Translations under genes and position numbers: made by a program
Part shown: positions 43,979-52,575 of the stretch, one piece after another
Numbering within the stretch: position 1 is the stretch's first letter
How the letters are laid out: each line of letters opens with the position of its first letter
Source: Sulfurovum sp.
GTDB lineage: Bacteria > Campylobacterota > Campylobacteria > Campylobacterales > Sulfurovaceae
Length of the DNA stretch: 64,000 nt
Assembly: GCA_020525365.1 (NCBI GenBank)
Contig: JAIZOF010000001.1
Coordinates: 1,139,456-1,203,455 of the forward strand
Direction of reading: 5' to 3'
The notes under the pieces: generated by a model
What the model was told of the DNA's origin: nothing
The model's input: only the letters and a program-made list of their open reading frames with translations
The model's database searches: none

Positions 43979-45856
43979 TTATCCCTTATCCCAAAAAAAA
44001 TAGATAAGATTAGGAAACAGTACCACAATCCCAAGTGCTATAAGTTGTAGCATGATAAATGGTATAACTCCTTTATAGATATCAATCGTGCGTACTTTAT
44101 CCCCTGCTGCCCCTTTGAGATAAAAGAGTGCAAAACCAAAGGGTGGTGTAAGAAAACTTGCTTGAAGATTCATTGCAATAAGGATGGCAAACCAAATGGG
44201 ATCAATGCCAAAACTTGCTACAATAGGTACCAGTATAGGCACTACCACAAAAGCAATCTCAATAAAATCAATAAAAAAACCTAACAGAAATATTACTATC
44301 ATAGCAATAAAAATAAACATCCATTGATCACCAATCTTACCGGTAAAGAAGTGTAATGCCATATCACCTCCTCCAAGCTCATTAAAGACTAGCGAAAAAG
44401 CTGTTGCCCCAATGAGTATCATGAAGATCATTGCAGTAAGTTTAACCGTTTCCACAGAGGCATATCGCAATAATTCATAAGAAAATACCCTATTATAGGT
44501 TGCCAATACTATCGAACCCAATACACCAATTGCTGCAGACTCGGTTGGTGAAGCAATACCAACAAAGATGCTTCCTAGTACCGCACCAATAAGTAATAAG
44601 GGAGGAATGATTGCCTTAAATGCTCCTTTTGCTATCTGTACATAAGGTTGTTCTAGTGTAATGGCAGGTGCTACTGAAGGTTTTATTAAGGCATAGAGCA
44701 GGATATAGAGAACATAAAGTACAATCAGAAGCAGTCCTGGTATCACTGCTGCTTTAAAAAGGTCGCCCACACTCAAATGCATTTGATCGCCTAGTACAAT
44801 CAGTACGATAGAGGGAGGAATTAACTGTCCAAGTGTACCGCTTGCTGCAATGGCACCACTTGCTACGGATGAGGCGTATCCGTGTTTAAGCATCAGTGGT
44901 AATGCAATAAGGCTCATCATTACCACTGAGGCACCGACAATTCCTGTACTTGCTGCCAAAATGGCACCCACCAATATCACCGAAACAGCCACTCCTCCGC
45001 GTACTGGACCAAAGAGTTTCCCCATTGATTCGAGCAATACTTCTGCCATTTTAGATTTTTCAAGAATAAGACCCATTAAAATAAAGAGTGGTATTGCCAT
45101 TAATGTAATGTTGCCCATTATACCATAAGTACGATAGGGAAGCATCTCTAGTACATGCGGTCCCACTTCATCACTAATGAGTGCAAAAAAGAGTGCTGTA
45201 CCGCCAAAAACAAATGCCACCTGAAAGCCTGCTAACAGCAATATGAGTGCCATACCAAACATAAGAAAGACCGGATCAAACCAAAATGTTACACGATTGT
45301 ACCATGCTATATAGACAAGAGTAGCCACAAAAACCACCCCTGAAAAGGTTTTCAAAAGCATTACTTTATTGTCAAGCTTATAGTAGGCTTTAAGTATTTC
45401 ACTTATTGCTTGCAACATCAGCAATACAAAGGCAAGGAGAAGTATGGATTTCACAATCCATCGACTTCCTAGTCCACCTGGATCAGCAGAAATTTCATGT
45501 TGTATGTAACTCTGAAGAGTCATATCGTATGCATACATGATCATCATTGCATTAAAAGGGATGACCAGTAGCATCATCGCAAGAATCTGCACAATCACTT
45601 TGGTGTCATGCGTATAACGTTCGAAAAAAATATCTACCCGTACATGCTTATCATGCTTCAGTGCATAGCTGATCCCAAGAAGAAATACTACATCAAACAG
45701 GTGCCATTCGAGCTCTTGCAATGCAATGGATCCCTCAGAGAAAAGATATCGCATGAGTGCGTCGTAGGAGACGAGCAATGCAAGTACAAAGACAAGTATG
45801 GCTGCTAAAAATCCAGCATATTTTGAAAGTTGTTCAAGTAGATGGGAGTATTTCAC
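43979..45856 (-). CDS. Fused TRAP transporter permease (DctQ-DctM)
   Basis: A 625-residue membrane protein that joins the small and large permease subunits of a TRAP transporter. Residues 1-160 hold four DctQ-type helices (DVVFLLGISYALKHDKHVRVD). The rest is a 12-helix DctM domain with GMALILLLAGFQVAFVFGG, GQLIPPSIVLIVLGD and IASPTESAAIGVLGS. TRAP transporters import organic acids such as C4-dicarboxylates, driven by sodium or protons. No DctP binding protein gene lies next to it. Confidence 0.92.
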   Translation of the reverse strand: MKYSHLLEQLSKYAGFLAAILVFVLALLVSYDALMRYLFSEGSIALQELEWHLFDVVFLLGISYALKHDKHVRVDIFFERYTHDTKVIVQILAMMLLVIPFNAMMIMYAYDMTLQSYIQHEISADPGGLGSRWIVKSILLLAFVLLMLQAISEILKAYYKLDNKVMLLKTFSGVVFVATLVYIAWYNRVTFWFDPVFLMFGMALILLLAGFQVAFVFGGTALFFALISDEVGPHVLEMLPYRTYGIMGNITLMAIPLFILMGLILEKSKMAEVLLESMGKLFGPVRGGVAVSVILVGAILAASTGIVGASVVMMSLIALPLMLKHGYASSVASGAIAASGTLGQLIPPSIVLIVLGDQMHLSVGDLFKAAVIPGLLLIVLYVLYILLYALIKPSVAPAITLEQPYVQIAKGAFKAIIPPLLLIGAVLGSIFVGIASPTESAAIGVLGSIVLATYNRVFSYELLRYASVETVKLTAMIFMILIGATAFSLVFNELGGGDMALHFFTGKIGDQWMFIFIAMIVIFLLGFFIDFIEIAFVVVPILVPIVASFGIDPIWFAILIAMNLQASFLTPPFGFALFYLKGAAGDKVRTIDIYKGVIPFIMLQLIALGIVVLFPNLIYFFWDKG

Positions 45857-45992
45857 TTAAAAATCCTATATAAAAAAGTAAACAAATCAATTGCTTACTT
45901 GGATATCTATTTTTATATGCATAAGGCGTATTCATTATAGGTAAATGGCACAACATTGTCAATATTTAGCAGACACAAAACAACCTCATTAC

Positions 45993-46805
45993 TTATTGCT
46001 TCCAATAGGTATCAAGTCGCTTGAACCACCCCTCTCTCCAACGTACTTCACCACGATTTTGTGGTGCGTTCTTAATACGTTTTTCAAGTATGGATTTGGC
46101 TGAATCAGCAAATGCTTTATACTTATTTGGATGGTTCATATCCATGTGTTCAAGTACTTGTAGCAACCCCCATCCTTTCCCGTGATAACGTTCACTCTTA
46201 AGTGTTCCTTCTCCTTTAAAGTTGGTGTAATCAATCAGAATATAGAGCCCCTGCGCATCCACACTACCCTCTTTTTTGTAAAGAATATGGTTAAAATGCC
46301 TCTGAACCTCTGCTGCTCTTTTAGGGTCATCAATGGTATCAAGGATTTGTGGAAGTGCACCAACCATACGATCTGCCATAAACTCTGCTTGAACTGATTT
46401 GGTACGCCTGAGAAAGTAAAACAGTTCCATATATTTTTTGGTTTTGGTCTTTTTAGCAATAAAGAATTTTTTTGAGGTCTGCCATGGAAAGTTGGCTTTG
46501 GGGTTAAGCCATTTAGGCATTTGTATACCTCGCTTTTTCATAAAAGCAATCACCATCGGAAAGACTTCACGAAACCGTTCCGTATGCCCTTGTGGAAACC
46601 AAATAAAGTGCCCAATACCCAGTGAAGCAAAGTCCTCACCCTTATTCCACCAAATCAAGTACTTATCTTTACCTGCCCCCTCATTTAACCACACTTTTTT
46701 TGCAATATGCTCTGCCTGTTTTGGAGTCATATGTAGTGGCTGTGCAAAAAGTACACCCGAACATAACAAAGCCCATAACCATAACTGTTTTATACTATAT
46801 GCCAT
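45993..46805 (-). CDS. Exported lysozyme-like protein of unknown activity
   Basis: A 270-residue protein with a signal peptide (QLWLWALLCSGVLFAQPLHM). The region KVWLNEGAGKDKYLIWWNKG followed by FASLGIGHFIWFPQG looks like the Glu...Thr/Gly-x-Gly-His part of lysozyme-like folds, so peptidoglycan cleavage is possible. The ATG at 46805 follows AAGGA and is preferred to 46829. Genes for murF and an L,D-transpeptidase lie upstream on the same strand, supporting a cell-wall role. Function is inferred. Confidence 0.65.
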   Translation of the reverse strand: MAYSIKQLWLWALLCSGVLFAQPLHMTPKQAEHIAKKVWLNEGAGKDKYLIWWNKGEDFASLGIGHFIWFPQGHTERFREVFPMVIAFMKKRGIQMPKWLNPKANFPWQTSKKFFIAKKTKTKKYMELFYFLRRTKSVQAEFMADRMVGALPQILDTIDDPKRAAEVQRHFNHILYKKEGSVDAQGLYILIDYTNFKGEGTLKSERYHGKGWGLLQVLEHMDMNHPNKYKAFADSAKSILEKRIKNAPQNRGEVRWREGWFKRLDTYWKQ

Positions 46806-46831
46806 TATTATCAATCCTTGATGTGACAAAT

Positions 46832-48289
46832 TTACACAAAAGAGGGTGCATCATTAGCAAATAAAATAAGATCTCCCACTCTGGTCTGCTCCACTAGCAT
46901 CTCCTCCATCTTTGCCTTACTCTCAAGCTTCACTAGCTTAACAGGATCAACAAGCTGTTTAAAGATAGTATAATTTAGGTCACCAGTAACAACAACTATA
47001 TCAAAAACCTCATTGACACGTTTAGCAACCAGCTCATTAAGCGTATTGTCTGCCTCGATTAAGCCAGGTGTAATAACTATTTTTCGTCCTTTGTAGCTGG
47101 CTGCCAGGTCAAACGCTGCCATCATTCCATCGATATTACCATTAAAGCTATCATCAAGAATCACTTTACCACCTGCATCAATACGCTGGAGACGATGGTT
47201 AACTGCTTTGAGTGTACTCAGTTGTTTTTGAATGGTCATGTTGTCAAGTCCCATCTCTTTGGCTAACAGTACAGCAGCAGCAAGGTTCATAGCATTGAAA
47301 GCACCAAGAATACTTGCCGTATAGCAGGTATCACCTAGAGTAAAACCTGTTCCCTCCAGTGTTGCCTCTACGTCACTGATGATAAACTCCGGCATAGATA
47401 AACTGACATTCTCTTGGATCATCTCTCCCGTACCATAGATATGTACATGTTTATGCTCGGGTTCAACCATCGCACTTTCATGTATGTATGCCTCTTTAAG
47501 TTGCTTTGTCTGCATTATTTCCATCTTGGTATTTCGAATATTCTCCATACTTTTAAAATATTCAATATGTGCAGGACCTATCTTGCCTACAATGACATAG
47601 TGTGGACTAACAAAAGTAGATATTTCTGCAATATCCCCCTCTCCTCTAGCACCCATCTCAACCACATAAATTTCTGTGTTAGGTGGCAAGTCATCATTGA
47701 TATCCTTTATTACTCCACCAAGGGTATTGACTGAACGCGGGGTCGCATAGGTATTGTACTTAGCACTAAGCAGATGGGCGACAAAGTTCTTAATACTAGT
47801 CTTTCCATAGCTGGCAGTGATGCCCACCACTATTAGATTCTCCATGCTTTTAAGTTTTATCTGTGCCTTTTTCCTAAAACTATTAAAAAGTATCTTTTCA
47901 ATAAAACCAGTGATAAAATAGGTAAGAAAAATTGGAATAATCACCCCAAAGTGCCCAAATGCAAACGCAATGAAGAACCCAAAAAATACCATTATCACAT
48001 AGAAACGTTTTACCCGTTCTGTCCATACCAGTGGCTTATCAAGACCTCTGTACCAGCCATAAAGAATCCCCACATAGACAAAAACAACTACAAAGGCATA
48101 ATTGGTAGCATTGTTCATCAGCATATAAAACCCATAAGGGACTAAAAAATAGGCAAAGTGCCACCATCCCTTGGTATGGTGAAAAAGTACACGCTCAAGT
48201 TTGTAACTGTACCATTGAAGATTGGTAATAACATAATACCCCATTGCAAGTAGAAAAATAAAATAGCTTATGAGGTTTAGTGTCTGCAT
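46832..48289 (-). CDS. murF: MurF-type Mur ligase with N-terminal membrane region
   Basis: A 485-residue protein. Residues 1-140 have several membrane helices, and from about residue 150 a Mur ligase follows. The P-loop is VGITASYGKTSIKNFVAHLL, with VEMGARGEGDIAEI and the lysine/aspartate region RIDAGGKVILDDSFNGN. MurF adds D-Ala-D-Ala to the UDP-muramoyl tripeptide. The membrane extension is a known campylobacterial feature. It overlaps the upstream hydrolase gene by 13 bases, so the two are cotranscribed. Confidence 0.85.
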   Translation of the reverse strand: MQTLNLISYFIFLLAMGYYVITNLQWYSYKLERVLFHHTKGWWHFAYFLVPYGFYMLMNNATNYAFVVVFVYVGILYGWYRGLDKPLVWTERVKRFYVIMVFFGFFIAFAFGHFGVIIPIFLTYFITGFIEKILFNSFRKKAQIKLKSMENLIVVGITASYGKTSIKNFVAHLLSAKYNTYATPRSVNTLGGVIKDINDDLPPNTEIYVVEMGARGEGDIAEISTFVSPHYVIVGKIGPAHIEYFKSMENIRNTKMEIMQTKQLKEAYIHESAMVEPEHKHVHIYGTGEMIQENVSLSMPEFIISDVEATLEGTGFTLGDTCYTASILGAFNAMNLAAAVLLAKEMGLDNMTIQKQLSTLKAVNHRLQRIDAGGKVILDDSFNGNIDGMMAAFDLAASYKGRKIVITPGLIEADNTLNELVAKRVNEVFDIVVVTGDLNYTIFKQLVDPVKLVKLESKAKMEEMLVEQTRVGDLILFANDAPSFV

Positions 48290-49017
48290 GAGTGATTATC
48301 CTTATACTGATCTAAAACAGTCTGTGCAATAAAGGGTGCATGCTGTAAAAAAAAGTAGTGGTCACCTTCTAGTGGATAAAGTGTGGCACCAGGGATTATC
48401 TGCACAATCTTCTCTGCTGTCCAAATTGGAGTAGCCGTATCAGATTTGCCCCAAAAGAGTAGTACTTTACCATTTACCTTTAAAAAGTGTTCTTCAAATT
48501 GTTCATTCACTACATTTTTAAAAGTTTCATACATCTCATGGCTCATTCCATCAACATCTTTAGAGGAAAATATCTTACCAAATCTACCAATACCCACTGC
48601 CTTAAACATTTTTGTCAAAGTAATTTTCAGGCGAACAAAAAATGGTTTTGGTATCAATACTCCAGAAGAAGAGAGCAGTACCAGACAGGGAGGATCAAGC
48701 AGTGTAGCCACCTTACCGCCAAAAGAGTGCCCCATAATAATTTGGGGTACGACAGATAGTGTTTCTAAAAATAGTCGTACAATCTGCATATAATCACCTG
48801 TCCGAAGTATTGTATCATTGCTGCTCTTGCCAAAACCGGGCATATCTAGATAAATATGCTTACAATCAGGCAGAAGTTTCCCAAATGCCTGCTTCATAAT
48901 CTCCTTATTGCTTCCCCAACCATGCAAAATAAGTACTGCTCTCTCTTGTGAGGGATTGACTAATTCATAAGAAAGACTAAAAGTATTATTGCTATATTCT
49001 ATCTCTTTAGATGCCAT
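48277..49017 (-). CDS. Alpha/beta hydrolase
   Basis: A 246-residue alpha/beta fold hydrolase. The oxyanion segment LILHGWGSNKE, the nucleophile elbow IIMGHSFGGKVA (Ser), an acid in LLFWGKSDTATP and the histidine in GDHYFFL complete the triad. The ATG at 49017 follows GGTGGGA; the one at 49029 does not. It overlaps murF and belongs to a cell-wall gene group, but its substrate is unknown. Confidence 0.85.
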   Translation of the reverse strand: MASKEIEYSNNTFSLSYELVNPSQERAVLILHGWGSNKEIMKQAFGKLLPDCKHIYLDMPGFGKSSNDTILRTGDYMQIVRLFLETLSVVPQIIMGHSFGGKVATLLDPPCLVLLSSSGVLIPKPFFVRLKITLTKMFKAVGIGRFGKIFSSKDVDGMSHEMYETFKNVVNEQFEEHFLKVNGKVLLFWGKSDTATPIWTAEKIVQIIPGATLYPLEGDHYFFLQHAPFIAQTVLDQYKDNHSCRH

Positions 49018-49059
49018 ATATCCCACCATTTTAAATTAGGATATCTTACCATAAAGTGC

Positions 49060-49752
49060 CTACTCCTTTGCTTCTAAGACTACATAATCACCATTATCTA
49101 TATCCACATAAGGGGGACGCCTTTCAGCCTCAAAATAGTCATACCCCTCTTTAAGTTTTACCCAAAAGTCATACCAAGTATGATTACTGTATTTTGCCAT
49201 TGTCTCATCATTCATACGAAAAGGAAAAATATGTACCGGAACATAATTTTGTCCTGCTTTAAGTGCTGCTTTAACCAGTCCATATATATCTTCTATCTGC
49301 GTATCTGTCATTGCATAACAACCGACAGAACGACAGTCTCCATGTACCATAAGGTATGATCCTGTACGATGCCGAGCACGATCGTAAGGATTGGGGTATC
49401 CAAGATTAAATGACAAATGATATCTACTGTATGGATTGAGATTATTTTTATAAACGCGGTAGAACCCTTCAGGTGATTGCCGGTCTCCCTCTTTTATTTT
49501 GGGTCCAAGGTCTCCCGAATAAGCGCAGATAGGATAATCTTCAAAGTGTACATAGTCGTCTTTCACCTTCATCCAAATCTCTAACACTGCCTCACTTTTA
49601 AAAATACGGATATAGATGGGATTACCCTTTTTACCGCCCATGGCTTTAAGGTGTTTCTTTAATGGTATATGAATATACTTGGGGTCTATTTTTTTCTTCA
49701 CTGTTATATGTGTATTCTTTGACGAAGAGAGTGTTGTATTTTTTTCTGGCAA
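49060..49752 (-). CDS. L,D-transpeptidase (YafK type), separated from its anchor
   Basis: The catalytic domain of an L,D-transpeptidase (YkuD fold): IYIRIFKSEAVLEIWMK, GDRQSPEGFYRV and the active site MVHGDCRSVGCYAMTD (His, Cys). Such enzymes cross-link or trim peptidoglycan, or detach Braun lipoprotein, in the periplasm. The ORF starts with a poor TTG, without ATG, ribosome site or signal peptide, so it could not reach the periplasm alone. The upstream ORF in another frame supplies a membrane anchor and ends with the same PEKNTTL peptide, so the two are probably one gene split by a frameshift or joined by slippage. Confidence 0.8.
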   Translation of the reverse strand: MPEKNTTLSSSKNTHITVKKKIDPKYIHIPLKKHLKAMGGKKGNPIYIRIFKSEAVLEIWMKVKDDYVHFEDYPICAYSGDLGPKIKEGDRQSPEGFYRVYKNNLNPYSRYHLSFNLGYPNPYDRARHRTGSYLMVHGDCRSVGCYAMTDTQIEDIYGLVKAALKAGQNYVPVHIFPFRMNDETMAKYSNHTWYDFWVKLKEGYDYFEAERRPPYVDIDNGDYVVLEAKE

Positions 49753-49796
49753 TAGCGTACGATTTTCCTCTAATACAGTGTTGTATTTTTTTCTGG
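49730..49796 (-). repeat. 20-bp direct repeat with A7 tracts at the frame break
   Basis: The same 20 bases occur at 49730-49749 and 49777-49796, offset by 47 bases. Each holds a run of seven A on the minus (coding) strand. Because 47 is not a multiple of three, the repeated peptide PEKNTTL is read in two different frames. Confidence 0.8.
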
Positions 49797-50189
49797 GGAC
49801 AGTGTCATGTTTTGTATACGATTCCCTTCTGGTGATGGAGATATACTATGATTTTTCTCATTGTATTTATCTAGAATATGAGCCTGCTGAGATACTGATG
49901 GTTTCGATGGATTATAAACAGAATAACCAAACAAAAAGAGTACAAAAAAGAGGGGGAAAATAACAATAAAAGAAATAGCAAGAGTGGCAAACGACATTAG
50001 TCGTTTGCTTCTTACCTGCACTTTCTTGGTTTGCGATCTCCCCTTATGCTTCTCATGATTCTTGTGCTTCTCGTACTTCTCATGCTTCTTGTGTTTTTTG
50101 TATTTTTTGTGCTTCTTGTACTTCTCATGTTTCTCATGTTTCTCGTACTTCTCATGTTTCTTGTGTTTTTTGTGCTTCTTGTGCTTCAT
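49770..50189 (-). CDS. Lys/His-repeat membrane anchor, N-terminal half of L,D-transpeptidase
   Basis: A 139-residue ORF. Residues 2-49 are 16 triplets of the form K-[H/Y]-[K/E], then a basic linker, one membrane helix (SFATLAISFIVIFPLFFVLF) and a periplasmic linker that ends SPEKNTTLY at a TAG. Positive charge before the helix predicts a cytoplasmic N-terminus. The start at 50189 follows GGTAGG; the ATG at 50201 is the alternative. It probably anchors the transpeptidase encoded just downstream in another frame. Confidence 0.7.
   Translation of the reverse strand: MKHKKHKKHKKHEKYEKHEKHEKYKKHKKYKKHKKHEKYEKHKNHEKHKGRSQTKKVQVRSKRLMSFATLAISFIVIFPLFFVLFLFGYSVYNPSKPSVSQQAHILDKYNEKNHSISPSPEGNRIQNMTLSPEKNTTLY
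50043..50186 (-). repeat. 9-bp minisatellite coding K-[H/Y]-[K/E]
   Basis: Sixteen tandem 9-base units (AAR-CAY/TAY-RAG type) inside the anchor ORF. The unit keeps the reading frame, so gain or loss of units changes protein length without breaking it. Confidence 0.85.
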
Positions 50190-50237
50190 TGAACCTACCA
50201 TATTTATTGTATTTTAAAAATCTAGATTAAAAAATAC

Positions 50238-50243
50238 ATTATA
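50238..50243 (-). promoter_or_regulatory. -10 box of the anchor/L,D-transpeptidase gene
   Basis: TATAAT on the minus strand, 49 bases before the ATG at 50189. Confidence 0.5.
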
Positions 50244-50292
50244 ATTTATATACTCTTTCTACACTGTATGTCGATATTAATCATATAATCAA

Positions 50293-50478
50293 TTAGGGTT
50301 TGGTACCAACAATATCTACTATTTCCAGATGAGAAAAGCCTTTTCTTTTGAGATTGAATTGGTAGGTATTATACACTAGTTTTGTTAGATTTTCTTCAAC
50401 AAAACTCACACCTTTTAGGGTATAGATCAAATTTACTTCTATTGCTATTGCATTTATTATATTGAAGCTTATATTTAC
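50293..50478 (-). pseudogene. Unidentified coding remnant
   Basis: On the minus strand a 61-codon open stretch (with NLTKLVYNTYQFNLKRKGFS and ending HLEIVDIVGTKP) has no start codon. It is preceded in the same frame by an amber stop and then 16 more protein-like codons (EAEKRIAPNLGTTCGR) up to about 50530. It looks like the decayed C-terminal end of a gene. I cannot name the family. The rest of 50190-50567 shows nothing else. Confidence 0.35.
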
Positions 50479-50567
50479 CTATCTGCCACACGTTGTACCA
50501 AGATTGGGTGCAATACGTTTTTCAGCTTCTTAGGCTAAATAGCAAACTTTAGGCTTGATTAAGTTAA

Positions 50568-50823
50568 AATATCTCAACATTCTCAATAAACAGGGAAGGC
50601 TTAGTGGGCTCAAAATGTTTTACATTACACTAAGAACAAAAGGCAGGAAGTGTGAATGCTTTTTCCTCTGGCAAACCGAAGCCATCACATTAACTAATAT
50701 CTCAACATTCTCAATAAACAGGGAAGGCTTAGTGGGCTCAAAATGTTTTACATTACACTAAGAACAAAAGGCAGGAAGTGTGAATGCTTTTTCCTCTGGC
50801 AAACCGAAGCCATCACATTAACG
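50568..50823 (+). repeat. 128-bp tandem duplication
   Basis: Two identical copies, 50568-50695 and 50696-50823, non-coding as far as can be seen. Each contains the inverted repeat CTTAGTG...CACTAAG. The right end of the second copy is where the large A-B-C rearrangement begins, and ~45 bases of the same unit recur inverted at 55217-55265. Confidence 0.9.
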
Positions 50824-50922
50824 TCCTGAAGAGTATTTGCATCTGGGTGGATACCCAATCAAGCAATTTAGTTAAAAGAATAGAAGTATGCTTGTAGCAT
50901 AATCAATATTAATTTTATTTGA

Positions 50923-51236
50923 ATATTTGACAAGGGTAGAGAGACGCATGCCAAAAAAGAGATTCTCAATGACAATACAGATGTGATAGCCAATAGCCAA
51001 CAAGTAAAACTTCTCAAAAAATATTTTCTGCAATATTTTAATAAAGACGGCAACTTCATCGTTCATAAGATGGAGGAGATTGTAGGAGAGAGTGGGCTTG
51101 AGCTTTCAAAAGAGAGCTACTCTCTTAACTGGCTAGGAAAGAGCTTGCCAGACTCCTTGCCAACGAAAAACCCCACACACTACTAAAAGAACATAAGCCA
51201 AGTCACACCCTCTTTCGTTATTGGTACCTAATTTAG
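50923..51236 (+). pseudogene. N-terminal remnant of a type III DNA methyltransferase (copy A)
   Basis: The frame reads KKYFLQYFNKDGNF, then SKESYSLNWLGKS, and after a +1 shift near 51140 continues ARLLANEKPHTLLKEH. The motif YSLNWLGKS(Y)ARLLANE is characteristic of the N-terminal domain of Mod subunits of type III restriction systems. There is no ATG in frame, there is at least one frameshift, and the catalytic domain (DPPY) is absent. It is a fragment left from a lost restriction-modification system. Recognised from memory of the family, so moderately sure. Confidence 0.6.
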
Positions 51237-51281
51237 AGATATTTACACACAGCATATTTACATACTATAATCTCAAGAAGT

Positions 51282-52436
51282 CTATTTGATCAATGTATTT
51301 TGAAACATTAACGCTTTGGCACACACATATGCACTTGAAAATGCCCACTGAAAGTTGTAACCTCCAAGACGTCCCGTTACATCTAACACCTCACCAATAA
51401 AAAAGAGTCCTTGTTGTTTTTGGCTCTGCATGGTTTTTGCATCAATCTCACTTGTCAATACACCACCCTTGGTTACCTCGGCTTTACTGTAGCCAAAACT
51501 ACCTGCTGGAGCAAATGTATACCGGTGAAGTGTCTGTAGTTGCTGTAACATCTCTAAAGAGATGGCACTTCCAGATATATCTTGTAATCCCCATTGTGAT
51601 AAAAATGCTTTCGTAACACGTTTAGGCAAAGGCAGTAAAGAGGTGAGCTGTTTTTTACTCTGTTTTAATTTTCCCCAATCAAATTTGGGTAAAAAATCAA
51701 TACTAATCTTTCCTTTTTCCCAGTAAAGTGAAGCATCAAGCACTGCTGGTCCACTGATGCCTTTATGGGTAAAAAGTAGTGAGCCTTGACAGCTGTTTCC
51801 ATTGACATCAATGACCACCTCCGTCGAAACACCACTCAGTTCTTTAAAGAAAAACTGCTCTTTTTGTACGGTAAACCCCACCAGTGCGGGTGCAGTCTTC
51901 TGTATAGTGTGTCCAAAATACTCAGCAATCTCATAACCAATCCCACTGGCACCGAGCCTTGGAAAGCTCAGCCCCCCAGAAGCAACAATGACATAAGCCA
52001 CTTTGATACTTCTACGGTTGGTTTTAACATCAAACATCTCACCTTTTTTGCATACCTCTATGACCTGTTCATTGGCAAAGAACTTCTGCTTTTGACTCTC
52101 CTTGAGCAGTATGCCTAAAAGCTCTTTTGAGGTATGTGGACAGAAATACTGACCCTTCTTTCTTAAAACAGGTTCTAGCCCTCGTTGCTGTAACCACTGA
52201 AGCAACCTCTTTTGGTCAAAACATTCCAAGACCGAGGTGATGAAATTCCAATCTCCCAAAAAGAAAGAGGCATCCATCTTCTCATTAGTAATATTGCACT
52301 TTCCCCCTCCAGAAATATCTATTTTTGCGCCCAAATTTGGATTGGCATCCACTACAATGGCACTACATTTTGGAAGCAAAGAGGCGAGCATCAATGCACT
52401 TGCTCCTCCACCTATGATGAGTATTGGTTGTTTCAT
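51282..52436 (-). CDS. HI0933-family FAD-dependent oxidoreductase, copy A
   Basis: A 384-residue flavoprotein (BaiN/HI0933/aminoacetone-oxidase-like family). The dinucleotide motif is ILIIGGGASALMLASLL, followed by the family signature KIDISGGGKCNITN and the C-terminal GEVLDVTGRLGGYNFQWAFSSA. The natural substrate is unknown. The ATG at 52436 (MKQPILIIGGG) lies 7 bases after a TATAAT box, so the mRNA may be leaderless; the ATG at 52445 overlaps the box. Divergent from the lipoprotein gene. Two identical copies exist in B and C. Confidence 0.9.
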   Translation of the reverse strand: MKQPILIIGGGASALMLASLLPKCSAIVVDANPNLGAKIDISGGGKCNITNEKMDASFFLGDWNFITSVLECFDQKRLLQWLQQRGLEPVLRKKGQYFCPHTSKELLGILLKESQKQKFFANEQVIEVCKKGEMFDVKTNRRSIKVAYVIVASGGLSFPRLGASGIGYEIAEYFGHTIQKTAPALVGFTVQKEQFFFKELSGVSTEVVIDVNGNSCQGSLLFTHKGISGPAVLDASLYWEKGKISIDFLPKFDWGKLKQSKKQLTSLLPLPKRVTKAFLSQWGLQDISGSAISLEMLQQLQTLHRYTFAPAGSFGYSKAEVTKGGVLTSEIDAKTMQSQKQQGLFFIGEVLDVTGRLGGYNFQWAFSSAYVCAKALMFQNTLIK

Positions 52437-52443
52437 AGGTATC

Positions 52444-52449
52444 ATTATA
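52444..52449 (-). promoter_or_regulatory. -10 box directly before the flavoprotein start
   Basis: TATAAT on the minus strand, followed after GATACCT by the ATG at 52436. The same element recurs in copies B and C. There is no Shine-Dalgarno site. Confidence 0.5.
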
Positions 52450-52511
52450 TCAAGAATTAGCAGATACCATACAAATCACAATCATTCTTGACTTTTAAAT
52501 TATTTTATTGT

Positions 52512-52517
52512 TATAAT
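52512..52517 (+). promoter_or_regulatory. -10 box of the lipoprotein gene
   Basis: TATAAT 59 bases before the lipoprotein ATG at 52576, followed by GGAAGGA. The same element recurs in copies B (inverted) and C. Confidence 0.45.
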
Positions 52518-52575
52518 ATATATTGTTTTATTTTAAAATATTACAGAAAAAATCACCCAAAGGAAGGATAAAAAT

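Noticed and set aside
50555-50761. 68-residue ORF across the 128-bp repeat
   Set aside because: The two repeat copies are read in different frames, which shows that the peptide is not under selection.
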